In this document: positions 1 to 10,525 of the stretch, one piece after another | Position numbering within the stretch: the stretch's first letter is position 1 | Layout: the number at the start of each line of letters is the position of its first letter | Origin: Parapristionchus giblindavisi | Lineage: Eukaryota; Nematoda; Chromadorea; Rhabditida; Diplogasteridae | Assembly (NCBI GenBank): GCA_943737045.1 | Contig: CALSFV010000024.1 | Span: 540,001 to 604,000 of the forward strand | Direction of reading: 5' to 3' | DNA length: 64,000 nucleotides | Position numbers and translations under genes: made by a program | The notes under the pieces: model-generated | Seen by the model: the letters and a program-made list of their open reading frames with translations, nothing else | Told to the model about the DNA's origin: nothing | The model's database searches: none

Positions 1-9
1 TAAAGTAGT

Positions 10-74
10 CATTGCGGGCCCGCAATGCTATTGCGGGCCCGCAATGATTTATATAGCATTGCGGGCCCGCAATG
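10..74. repeat. Three perfect GC-rich palindromes
   Basis: The perfect palindrome ATTGCGGGCCCGCAAT occurs three times, at 11-26, 30-45 and 58-73. The first and third copies are extended to CATTG...CAATG. The core is all G/C inside AT-rich DNA. The cluster ends 8 bp before the 4.5-kb tandem repeat begins and is not part of that repeat. Each copy could form a short stable hairpin. No function is recognised, and the left side is cut by the window edge. Confidence 0.85.
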
Positions 75-658
75 CTTGAGCGTTATTGCCAACCCTACCA
101 CATACCGACCTCAAAGCATGAAACTTAACACTACACCACCGACACATGTGTTTCACTGTCAAAATGAACTTGCGATAATGAGTGGTGTGTAATCTCTATG
201 TGCACACTGCGCGCACCGCCAATTTTTTTGGTCGATCTTAAAAATGAATTTTAAAATTTCAAAAAATTGATAAGCAGCTCCCGACACCGCTAAACCTCAT
301 CCCTATATGAGGTTCACCACAAGTAAAAATTTTGTCAAGATCGGTGAGTGTGGCCTCCGGGGATTCCCTTGTTAGTCGATTTTTGATCAATTTCGGTTTT
401 TTTATCGTATCTCACTTCAAAGTTGTCCAATTACCTTTTCAAAAAAATAGAAATGATTCTCTCGAAAAGGAGATTGAAAAGTTTACTGTTCTCCAAATTC
501 CTAGATCAAGCCATTTTCGAGTTATCAAAGGAAAACTGCTCCAATTTCGATTTTTTACCGTTTTCACGCGTTGAACAGAGAATGCTATCAATTCGACAAA
601 TAAGTTTAATTCATAATAGAAATTGCAATATAATTGAGCAAACATTGTGCACATGTCA

Positions 659-1113
659 TCATTGGTCAAATAGGAGGGTAGTTGATAAGTCCGGGGCGTC
701 GTCCGAGAACAAAGTCTTCATCTCTGAATGCATCCAATCATAGATCGCATCCGAGGAGACGGTCAGATCATTCTCGTGCACTTGTACTTCATCCTCAATC
801 CCTCCCTCTTCATCGCATTCCTCCTCCCAGTCTTTGATGAAATCCAATGCCAGTGCCGCGTCTCTCCGAGTTCTCGACTTGCCCTTCTTCACAGCTTCCT
901 CTTTCTTCTTCGCGAGATGAGTCCGAATGCAGTTCTTGATCTGATCGTGGGACATCCTGTTTGCTGGCATGATATCCGTTCTGGCCTTCATTCTCTTCTC
1001 GACTTCTTCTGCTCTCAGCTTGTTTCTGGCGGCGTAGAACTCCTCGAAGAGATCCACCACCATCTGCTTGGAATGCGAAGTGCCCATCCTATGGGTCGCG
1101 GATGCTTTGGCGC
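659..1113 (-). pseudogene. 3' part of interrupted zinc-finger reading frame
   Basis: The minus-strand frame encodes a charged segment: MVVDLFEEFYAARNKLRAEE, then MSHDQIKNCIRTHLAKKKEE, an acidic stretch (DWEEECDEEGG), and a stop at 659. It is rich in Lys, Arg and Glu and looks like real protein. Its 5' side stops at the left end of the inner foldback. The upstream part of the same gene resumes at 2,840, beyond that element. The frames on the two sides differ by one base at the TTTGGCGC junction, so a splice or a second lesion must also exist. The function of this segment is not recognised. An identical copy lies at 5,158-5,612. Confidence 0.55.
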
Positions 1114-2839
1114 GGGGGTATGACAAAACCGCAACGACAAAAGCGCAAATCGCCAAAAACGACAAAAGCGCAAAAATAATATGCGCAAGCGACAAAAGCG
1201 CAACTCGCGATAACTTCGGCCAGAGTTGTCCAATCATGGTCAGGTTGGACATTTTGAACTCCTTAGGCTCAGGGCTATAACGTCAGTAATTGATCTTTGA
1301 TCTCTGGCCTCTCAACGACAAAAGCGCAACTCGGGCTATCTCCTCTCACTGTGATGCTAGACACTTCGGGGCGTGCTCATACGAAACCTGGGGGCCTCCG
1401 CCATCCCGCAACAAGTTGATCTTTGATCTCTGGCCTCTCAACGACAAAAGCGCAACTCGAGCTATCTCGGTTCAGAGTGATGCTAGACACTTCGGGGTGG
1501 GCTCATACGAAACCATTGTAAACTACAGTAATCTACCGTAACCCGGTTCGGTGGGTCAGATCAAGTTCGGTGGGTCAGATTTCACTAAAAAATTGTCGGA
1601 ACACCACTACTTGTGCGAAATCATTATGAGTTATTGTACACTACCTTAATCTACCGTAACCCGGTTCGGTGGGTCAGATCAAGTACGGTGTGTCAGATTT
1701 CACAAAAAATTGTCGGAATAACCACTGCGTGTGCGATATCATTACGAGTTATTGTAAACTACCGTAATCAACCATAAAAAGGTTCGGTGGGTCAGATCAC
1801 GTCCGATGGGTCAGATTTCACTAAAAAAAGTGTCCAAGTGGTAGTTTACAATAACTCATAATCATACCACGCGCATAGTAACTATTTGGACACTTTTTAG
1901 TGAAATCTGACCCATCGTGCTTGATCTGACCCACCGAACCGGGTTATGGTAGATTACGGTAGTTTACAATAACTCATAATGATATCGCACACGCAGTGGT
2001 TATTCCGACAATTTTTTTGTGAAATCTGACCCACCGTACTAGATCTGACCCACCGAACCTGGTTACGGTAGGTTACGGTAGTTTACAATAACTCATAATG
2101 ATATCGCACACGCAGTCGTTATTCCGACAATTTTTTGTGAAATCTGACCCACCGTACTTGAGCTGACCCACCGAACCGGGTTACGGTAGGTTACGGTAGT
2201 TTACAATGGTTTCGTATGAGCCCACCCCGAAGTGTCTAGCATCACTCTGACTCGAGATAGCTCGAGTTGCGCTTTTGTCGTTGAGAGGCCAGAGATCAAA
2301 GATCAACTTGTTACGGGATGGCCGAGGCCCCCAGGTTTCGTATGAGCCCACCCCGAAGTGTCTAGCATCACTCTGACCCGAGATAGCTCGAGTTGCGCTT
2401 TTGTCGTTGAGAGGCCAGAGATCAAAGATCAACTTGTTACGGGATGGCCGAGGCCCCCAGGTTTCGTATGAGCCCGCCCCGAAGTGTCTAGCATCACAGT
2501 GAGAGGAGATAGCCCGAGTTGCGCTTTTGTCGTCGAGGGGTCAGAGATCAAAGATCAACTTGTTACGGGATGGCGGAGGCCCCAGGTTTCGTATGAGCCC
2601 GCCCCGAAGTGTCTAGCATCACAGTGAGAGGAGATAGCCCGAGTTGCGCTTTTGTCGTTGAGAGGCCAGAGATCAAAGATCAATTACGGACGTAATAGCC
2701 CTGAGCCTAAGGAGTTCAAAATGTCCAACCTGACCATGATTGGACAACTCTGGCCGAAGTTATCGCGAGTTGCGCTTTTGTCGCTTGCGCTTTTTCTACC
2801 CCATTTGCGCTTTTGTCGTTGCGGTTTTGTCATACTCCC
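1114..2839. mobile_element. Inner foldback with 8-bp target duplication, copy 1
   Basis: The ends are GGGGGTATGACAAAACCGC and its complement GCGGTTTTGTCATACTCCC. TTTGGCGC flanks both sides (1,106-1,113 and 2,840-2,847), an 8-bp target duplication of the hAT size class. The arms are built from modules: CGACAAAAGCGCAACTCG repeated at about 1,130-1,450 and its complement at about 2,260-2,830, alternating with a CTAGACACTTCGG block. The centre (1,512-2,210) repeats GGTTCGGTGGGTCAGATC in both orientations. The 70-83-codon frames inside are palindrome artefacts. Confidence 0.8.
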
Positions 2840-3453
2840 TTTGGCGCTTGCTCGTATTCCTTGAACGATTCCGATAGGGGACCGATTCCGACTCCTTGCT
2901 GAACCTCCTCGAGCATTCTCTTGTACAGTCCAAAGGCGAAATCCATCATAGACACTCTCTCGGGTCTGATCTTGTGCTCTCCTCTATCCCAGTGTCGCTC
3001 GAGGTTCCAGTGACGGAGGAAAGTGGCCGAGCATTTACTGCATACGAAAAGCGGATTCGGGTCAGAGTCGGAGACGTGCGCGGGAGCCTTTCCAGTCACA
3101 ATTTCATCATCGACATTATCGGGCTCAGAAGTGGTGACCTTCTTCGTAGGGAAGAACCAGTAGTGGGGCTCTTCTCCATTGACGATCTTCTTCTCGTCCT
3201 CCTCCCTCAGGCCAGCTCTCCACAACTTCCCTCTATGGCTATGCCATTGGATGGAACTGTCGATTCCTTTCAGTCCCTTCACTCTCATTCCATCTCCAAT
3301 TCCTCTGAATCTCCAAAAAAACAAGTGCACTTGTTCCAATAGATAACTGCTTTCTCTCGCATTGTTAAATAGAGAAGAGGAGGGGGAGTTTACGAACAAA
3401 TACAATACATGAAAAATTAAAAAAATTAAACTATTACTATCGTGCGAATGCAA
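2830..3453 (-). pseudogene. 5' part of interrupted C2H2 zinc-finger reading frame
   Basis: A 207-codon minus-strand frame contains one C2H2 finger, with spacing C-x2-C-x12-H-x5-H in CSKCSATFLRHWNLERHW..GEH. Before it comes a basic/aromatic region (WHSHRGKLWRAGLREEDEKK) and after it a helix-like segment (SMMDFAFGLYKRMLEEV). The last three codons (KGV, stop) come from the inner foldback, so the true 3' end is cut off by insertion. The first ~50 residues are AT-rich and hydrophobic, so the real start is probably the internal Met before RVKGLKGID. The protein may be element-borne or a captured host gene; the sequence does not decide. Confidence 0.55.
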
Positions 3454-4488
3454 TATTGTCTCTGTTCAACGCGTGAAAACGGTAAAAAATCGAAATTGGA
3501 GCAGTTTTCCTTTGATAACTCGAAAATGGCTTGATCTAGGAATTTGGAGAACAGTAAACTTTTCAATCTCCTTTTCGAGAGAATCATTTCTATTTTTTTG
3601 AAAAGGTAATTGGACAACTTTGAAGTGAGATACGATAAAAAAACCGAAATTGATCAAAAATCGACTAAGTCCGTGAGCTATCTAGTAATCGACCCTAGGG
3701 GCCAAGAGATACGGGCAATGAGCTAGATAGTAATATTGGGCGTGGTTTGAAGACATATTTTTTGCAATAAAATGGATGGGGTCAAGAAAACTTTTTCGAG
3801 AAAATTTTACTTTTTTGATAAGAAAAAGTGTTTTTCGCGTTTTTCGCCCTAAAGATGAATTAGCAGCGAACTGCTCATAAAGAGCTTTTTTGTAGAGCTT
3901 TAAAATATGGTTCGAATGACACCTCTAGGCTCACTGTACGATCAAAATTGACCGAGTTATGATCGTTTATGTGGTAGGTCACAAAAAATCGATAATCTGC
4001 GATTTTGGCCCAATCAAGTAGCTAGGCCTTTTCATGACCCCCGACCACATCTACCATAGGACTTTCATCGAAATCGGAGACAAAAAATTTTTCCTAGTGG
4101 CAAGAAGGGTCGATTTTGCTACACTTTTACAGGAGACCCGTGTTATGTTTACATTCTTCTTTTCTTTCTTATACCGCTCAGAAGAGCGAGGCGCAGGGCA
4201 CCAAAATTGCTCTCAGCGTCCGCGGTCCTCAAGCCCGAAGGCATTTTCCCGCTCGCGCCTCGCACGTTTCCCAATCACCGCGGTAAACCAATGTTTCAGG
4301 GTGAGGGTTAATGTGAAATACAAACTACAGAAATGATCCTGTGAAGTATGATTTCAACGAATGAATTGAAAAGAGAGATGAAGAATAGAGCGCGCGGCGA
4401 AGGTCAGACGGGTTAGGTGGGCAAGAGGCTCATGAGGGGTGAGTGGAGCGCGCACTCTATGTGGTTTTGATAGGGGTTGATAAGGACA

Positions 4489-4560
4489 TCTCTGGTAGTA
4501 TAGTGGTTAGTATCCGCGTCTGTCACATGCGAGACCCGGGTTCAATTCCCGGCCAGAGAG
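4489..4560 (+). tRNA. tRNA-Asp (anticodon GTC)
   Basis: A full 72-nt cloverleaf. The acceptor stem is TCTCTGG/CCAGAGA with discriminator G. The D-arm has AGTGGTTAG. The anticodon stem is CGCGT/ATGCG (one G-T pair) around loop CTGTCAC, with GTC at 4,522-4,524. The T stem is CCGGG/CCCGG with loop TTCAATT. A- and B-box promoters are intact and there is no intron. A T run follows at 4,564-4,568 and serves as the Pol III stop. It reads GAC/GAT codons. Confidence 0.95.
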
Positions 4561-5157
4561 AACTTTTTGTCAACCATTTTGTTATTGCCAACCCTACCAC
4601 ATACCGACCTCAAAGCATGAAACTTAACACTACACCACCGACACATGTGTTTCACTGTCAAAATGAACTTGCGATAATGAGTGGTGTGTAATCTCTATGT
4701 GCACACTGCGCGCACCGCCAATTTTTTTGGTCGATCTTAAAAATGAATTTTAAAATTTCAAAAAATTGATAAGCAGCTCCCGACACCGCTAAACCTCATC
4801 CCTATATGAGGTTCACCACAAGTAAAAATTTTGTCAAGATCGGTGAGTGTGGCCTCCGGGGATTCCCTTGTTAGTCGATTTTTGATCAATTTCGGTTTTT
4901 TTATCGTATCTCACTTCAAAGTTGTCCAATTACCTTTTCAAAAAAATAGAAATGATTCTCTCGAAAAGGAGATTGAAAAGTTTACTGTTCTCCAAATTCC
5001 TAGATCAAGCCATTTTCGAGTTATCAAAGGAAAACTGCTCCAATTTCGATTTTTTACCGTTTTCACGCGTTGAACAGAGAATGCTATCAATTCGACAAAT
5101 AAGTTTAATTCATAATAGAAATTGCAATATAATTGAGCAAACATTGTGCACATGTCA

Positions 5158-5612
5158 TCATTGGTCAAATAGGAGGGTAGTTGATAAGTCCGGGGCGTCG
5201 TCCGAGAACAAAGTCTTCATCTCTGAATGCATCCAATCATAGATCGCATCCGAGGAGACGGTCAGATCATTCTCGTGCACTTGTACTTCATCCTCAATCC
5301 CTCCCTCTTCATCGCATTCCTCCTCCCAGTCTTTGATGAAATCCAATGCCAGTGCCGCGTCTCTCCGAGTTCTCGACTTGCCCTTCTTCACAGCTTCCTC
5401 TTTCTTCTTCGCGAGATGAGTCCGAATGCAGTTCTTGATCTGATCGTGGGACATCCTGTTTGCTGGCATGATATCCGTTCTGGCCTTCATTCTCTTCTCG
5501 ACTTCTTCTGCTCTCAGCTTGTTTCTGGCGGCGTAGAACTCCTCGAAGAGATCCACCACCATCTGCTTGGAATGCGAAGTGCCCATCCTATGGGTCGCGG
5601 ATGCTTTGGCGC
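5158..5612 (-). pseudogene. 3' part of zinc-finger frame, duplicate
   Basis: Identical to the 659-1,113 fragment through the tandem duplication. It carries no new information except that both copies are broken at the same point, so the insertion predates the duplication. Confidence 0.5.
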
Positions 5613-7338
5613 GGGGGTATGACAAAACCGCAACGACAAAAGCGCAAATCGCCAAAAACGACAAAAGCGCAAAAATAATATGCGCAAGCGACAAAAGCGC
5701 AACTCGCGATAACTTCGGCCAGAGTTGTCCAATCATGGTCAGGTTGGACATTTTGAACTCCTTAGGCTCAGGGCTATAACGTCAGTAATTGATCTTTGAT
5801 CTCTGGCCTCTCAACGACAAAAGCGCAACTCGGGCTATCTCCTCTCACTGTGATGCTAGACACTTCGGGGCGTGCTCATACGAAACCTGGGGGCCTCCGC
5901 CATCCCGCAACAAGTTGATCTTTGATCTCTGGCCTCTCAACGACAAAAGCGCAACTCGAGCTATCTCGGTTCAGAGTGATGCTAGACACTTCGGGGTGGG
6001 CTCATACGAAACCATTGTAAACTACAGTAATCTACCGTAACCCGGTTCGGTGGGTCAGATCAAGTTCGGTGGGTCAGATTTCACTAAAAAATTGTCGGAA
6101 CACCACTACTTGTGCGAAATCATTATGAGTTATTGTACACTACCTTAATCTACCGTAACCCGGTTCGGTGGGTCAGATCAAGTACGGTGTGTCAGATTTC
6201 ACAAAAAATTGTCGGAATAACCACTGCGTGTGCGATATCATTACGAGTTATTGTAAACTACCGTAATCAACCATAAAAAGGTTCGGTGGGTCAGATCACG
6301 TCCGATGGGTCAGATTTCACTAAAAAAAGTGTCCAAGTGGTAGTTTACAATAACTCATAATCATACCACGCGCATAGTAACTATTTGGACACTTTTTAGT
6401 GAAATCTGACCCATCGTGCTTGATCTGACCCACCGAACCGGGTTATGGTAGATTACGGTAGTTTACAATAACTCATAATGATATCGCACACGCAGTGGTT
6501 ATTCCGACAATTTTTTTGTGAAATCTGACCCACCGTACTAGATCTGACCCACCGAACCTGGTTACGGTAGGTTACGGTAGTTTACAATAACTCATAATGA
6601 TATCGCACACGCAGTCGTTATTCCGACAATTTTTTGTGAAATCTGACCCACCGTACTTGAGCTGACCCACCGAACCGGGTTACGGTAGGTTACGGTAGTT
6701 TACAATGGTTTCGTATGAGCCCACCCCGAAGTGTCTAGCATCACTCTGACTCGAGATAGCTCGAGTTGCGCTTTTGTCGTTGAGAGGCCAGAGATCAAAG
6801 ATCAACTTGTTACGGGATGGCCGAGGCCCCCAGGTTTCGTATGAGCCCACCCCGAAGTGTCTAGCATCACTCTGACCCGAGATAGCTCGAGTTGCGCTTT
6901 TGTCGTTGAGAGGCCAGAGATCAAAGATCAACTTGTTACGGGATGGCCGAGGCCCCCAGGTTTCGTATGAGCCCGCCCCGAAGTGTCTAGCATCACAGTG
7001 AGAGGAGATAGCCCGAGTTGCGCTTTTGTCGTCGAGGGGTCAGAGATCAAAGATCAACTTGTTACGGGATGGCGGAGGCCCCAGGTTTCGTATGAGCCCG
7101 CCCCGAAGTGTCTAGCATCACAGTGAGAGGAGATAGCCCGAGTTGCGCTTTTGTCGTTGAGAGGCCAGAGATCAAAGATCAATTACGGACGTAATAGCCC
7201 TGAGCCTAAGGAGTTCAAAATGTCCAACCTGACCATGATTGGACAACTCTGGCCGAAGTTATCGCGAGTTGCGCTTTTGTCGCTTGCGCTTTTTCTACCC
7301 CATTTGCGCTTTTGTCGTTGCGGTTTTGTCATACTCCC
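5613..7338. mobile_element. Inner foldback, copy 2
   Basis: Duplicate of 1,114-2,839. The same TTTGGCGC duplication lies at 5,605-5,612 and 7,339-7,346. Confidence 0.8.
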
Positions 7339-7952
7339 TTTGGCGCTTGCTCGTATTCCTTGAACGATTCCGATAGGGGACCGATTCCGACTCCTTGCTG
7401 AACCTCCTCGAGCATTCTCTTGTACAGTCCAAAGGCGAAATCCATCATAGACACTCTCTCGGGTCTGATCTTGTGCTCTCCTCTATCCCAGTGTCGCTCG
7501 AGGTTCCAGTGACGGAGGAAAGTGGCCGAGCATTTACTGCATACGAAAAGCGGATTCGGGTCAGAGTCGGAGACGTGCGCGGGAGCCTTTCCAGTCACAA
7601 TTTCATCATCGACATTATCGGGCTCAGAAGTGGTGACCTTCTTCGTAGGGAAGAACCAGTAGTGGGGCTCTTCTCCATTGACGATCTTCTTCTCGTCCTC
7701 CTCCCTCAGGCCAGCTCTCCACAACTTCCCTCTATGGCTATGCCATTGGATGGAACTGTCGATTCCTTTCAGTCCCTTCACTCTCATTCCATCTCCAATT
7801 CCTCTGAATCTCCAAAAAAACAAGTGCACTTGTTCCAATAGATAACTGCTTTCTCTCGCATTGTTAAATAGAGAAGAGGAGGGGGAGTTTACGAACAAAT
7901 ACAATACATGAAAAATTAAAAAAATTAAACTATTACTATCGTGCGAATGCAA
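7329..7952 (-). pseudogene. 5' part of zinc-finger frame, duplicate
   Basis: Identical to the 2,830-3,453 fragment. It has the same C2H2 finger and the same truncation by the inner foldback. Confidence 0.5.
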
Positions 7953-8987
7953 TATTGTCTCTGTTCAACGCGTGAAAACGGTAAAAAATCGAAATTGGAG
8001 CAGTTTTCCTTTGATAACTCGAAAATGGCTTGATCTAGGAATTTGGAGAACAGTAAACTTTTCAATCTCCTTTTCGAGAGAATCATTTCTATTTTTTTGA
8101 AAAGGTAATTGGACAACTTTGAAGTGAGATACGATAAAAAAACCGAAATTGATCAAAAATCGACTAAGTCCGTGAGCTATCTAGTAATCGACCCTAGGGG
8201 CCAAGAGATACGGGCAATGAGCTAGATAGTAATATTGGGCGTGGTTTGAAGACATATTTTTTGCAATAAAATGGATGGGGTCAAGAAAACTTTTTCGAGA
8301 AAATTTTACTTTTTTGATAAGAAAAAGTGTTTTTCGCGTTTTTCGCCCTAAAGATGAATTAGCAGCGAACTGCTCATAAAGAGCTTTTTTGTAGAGCTTT
8401 AAAATATGGTTCGAATGACACCTCTAGGCTCACTGTACGATCAAAATTGACCGAGTTATGATCGTTTATGTGGTAGGTCACAAAAAATCGATAATCTGCG
8501 ATTTTGGCCCAATCAAGTAGCTAGGCCTTTTCATGACCCCCGACCACATCTACCATAGGACTTTCATCGAAATCGGAGACAAAAAATTTTTCCTAGTGGC
8601 AAGAAGGGTCGATTTTGCTACACTTTTACAGGAGACCCGTGTTATGTTTACATTCTTCTTTTCTTTCTTATACCGCTCAGAAGAGCGAGGCGCAGGGCAC
8701 CAAAATTGCTCTCAGCGTCCGCGGTCCTCAAGCCCGAAGGCATTTTCCCGCTCGCGCCTCGCACGTTTCCCAATCACCGCGGTAAACCAATGTTTCAGGG
8801 TGAGGGTTAATGTGAAATACAAACTACAGAAATGATCCTGTGAAGTATGATTTCAACGAATGAATTGAAAAGAGAGATGAAGAATAGAGCGCGCGGCGAA
8901 GGTCAGACGGGTTAGGTGGGCAAGAGGCTCATGAGGGGTGAGTGGAGCGCGCACTCTATGTGGTTTTGATAGGGGTTGATAAGGACA

Positions 8988-9059
8988 TCTCTGGTAGTAT
9001 AGTGGTTAGTATCCGCGTCTGTCACATGCGAGACCCGGGTTCAATTCCCGGCCAGAGAG
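8988..9059 (+). tRNA. tRNA-Asp (anticodon GTC), duplicate
   Basis: Identical to the gene at 4,489-4,560, carried by the second 4.5-kb unit, with anticodon GTC at 9,021-9,023. Both copies keep all stems and the T-run terminator, so both look functional. Confidence 0.95.
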
Positions 9060-9091
9060 AACTTTTTGTCAACCATTTTGTTCACTTATAT

Positions 9092-10102
9092 GAGGCCGTT
9101 TTCGTAAGAGTCGACTAAAATATTTGAAATCTGGCACAGTAAAAAAATTAAATTTTGGGGATCGGGGTTCTTAAGGGTGCAGATGACGATGGTCGTGTTC
9201 ATTTTTCACCAAAACCCGCCGTTGAGGCCAGACGACGTCGCGTTGAAATCGCGTTTTCAGTTTTTTCTCCTCAACCGATTGCACTAAAATTTGCATACGA
9301 TGCCACCAGGGGCAGAGTTTGATGACGATCACGCCTGTCTAATTCATTTTTCATGAAAAGGTATTAGAAATTTTAAAAAATTGAATTTCTCTCAAAGGCA
9401 ATTGCATTTTTAGCGAGATACATAGATCGGACCGTAATAGCTTCAGGATTTCATGGAAATTTTTTTAGCCAATTTGTGGTAGGTACTTTCGAGAAAATCA
9501 ACTTTTAGTCTAGTCATTTTGTCGTTGGAGTGGAGGCAAGAGGCGAGAGAGTGTGGTGGTACGAGAGAGCAGAGAGGCAGGTGAGGCGACCGACATAGGA
9601 AGGAAGGGAAGTGGAAAAGAGAGTGTCTCTCTGCTCTCTCGCATCACCACACTCTCTCGCCTCTTGCCTCCACTCCAACGGCAAAATGACTAAACTAAAA
9701 GTTGATTTTCTAGAAAGTACCTACCACAAATTGGCTAAAAAATTTTCCATGAAATCCTGAAGCCATTACGGTCCGATCTATGTATCTCGCTAAAAATGCA
9801 ATTGCGTTTGAGAGAAATTCAAATTTTTTAAATTTCTAATACCTTTTCATGAAAAATGAATTAGACAGGCGTGATCGTCATCAAATTCTGCCCCTGGTTG
9901 CATCGAATGCAAATTTTAGTGCAATCGGTGGAGGAGAAAAAACTGAAAACGCGATTTCAACGCGACGTCGTCTGGCCTCAACGGTGGGTTTTGGTGAAAA
10001 ATGAACACGGCCATCGTCATCTGCACCCTTAAGAACCCCGATCCCCAAAATTTAATTTTTTGACTGTGCCGGCACTTGGTCGTTTCTTACACAAACGGCC
10101 TC
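9092..10102. mobile_element. 1.0-kb foldback, GAGGCCGTTT family
   Basis: The ends are GAGGCCGTTTTCGTAAGAG and CTTACACAAACGGCCTC, flanked by ATAT on both sides (9,088-9,091 and 10,103-10,106). The arms pair over about 500 bp each, meeting at about 9,535-9,670 in a purine-rich core (GAGAGAGTGTGGTG and complement). There is no reading frame worth keeping. A second full member lies at 41,486-42,312 and a right-half fragment at about 24,457-24,793. The right end overlaps the 3' flank of the coiled-coil gene. Confidence 0.85.
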
Positions 10103-10525
10103 ATATAAGCATGCAACGCTCTAAACCACTTCAGGTGCATTGTGAGACTCGTTGGTCAGGCCCATGCAACTTTATTTCCTCTTATTTCTTTTCCAATATT
10201 TGCCAAGTGATGAATAAATTAGTTTATTGTATTGAATATACGAGGCAAATTGCATATTATAACATTTAGTGTTTCACATAAAAATTATCTTCTGATAAAG
10301 GTCATCGGAACAAAAAATTTTTAAATCATAATTATTTACAAAATATAAATGTATCATGTTTATTAATGAGTGAAAACAAAATCGGAGATAAAGATGCAAA
10401 TATGAGAGAACCTGACAGTGGGGATATGCGAAGACAGAAAGATTGACAATATGAAGAGAAACAATGGAAAAGACCCGCATTTTGGTATATGATCACGATT
10501 ATACTCTAATTATTATTTGTGTAGT

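Larger units (their letters stand above)
372..3668. mobile_element. Outer foldback transposon, nested, copy 1
   Basis: Arms of about 208 bp (372-581 and 3,459-3,668) are near-perfect reverse complements. The ends read TTAGTCGATTTTTGATC and GATCAAAAATCGACTAA. Between the arms lies a minus-strand zinc-finger reading frame, itself split by a second foldback (1,114-2,839), whose centre (about 1,512-2,210) is a third palindrome with its own sub-repeats. No transposase is visible, so the element is non-autonomous. No clear target duplication flanks the outer ends. The short reading frames inside the arms only reflect the palindrome. Confidence 0.8.
82..4580. repeat. Tandem duplication, copy 1 (4,499-bp unit)
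   Basis: Every feature from 82 to 4,580 recurs exactly 4,499 bp later. The unit starts at GTTATTGCCAACCC and ends at AACCATTTTG. Only GTT is shared at the breakpoints, so the join looks like microhomology rather than recombination between long repeats. Contents in order are a foldback transposon (372-3,668), about 800 bp with no gene I can support (3,669-4,488, including a GC-rich patch at about 4,389-4,413), and tRNA-Asp at the end. No difference between the copies was seen in the parts compared by eye, so the duplication is recent or an assembly artefact. Confidence 0.95.
4871..8167. mobile_element. Outer foldback transposon, nested, copy 2
   Basis: This is the same element 4,499 bp downstream, present because the whole 4.5-kb unit was duplicated and not through a second insertion: the flanks are also identical. 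Its nested inner element lies at 5,613-7,338. Confidence 0.8.
4581..9079. repeat. Tandem duplication, copy 2 (4,499-bp unit)
   Basis: This is the second head-to-tail copy of the 82-4,580 unit. After AACCATTTTGTT the sequence changes from ATTGCC (start of the next unit) to CACTTATAT (single-copy flank), which fixes the right edge of the array. A foldback element begins only 12 bp further on, at 9,092. Confidence 0.95.

Noticed and set aside
1114..2839. CRISPR-like array of spaced repeats
   Set aside because: The repeats are in inverted halves with variable spacing, inside a transposon in a eukaryotic genome.
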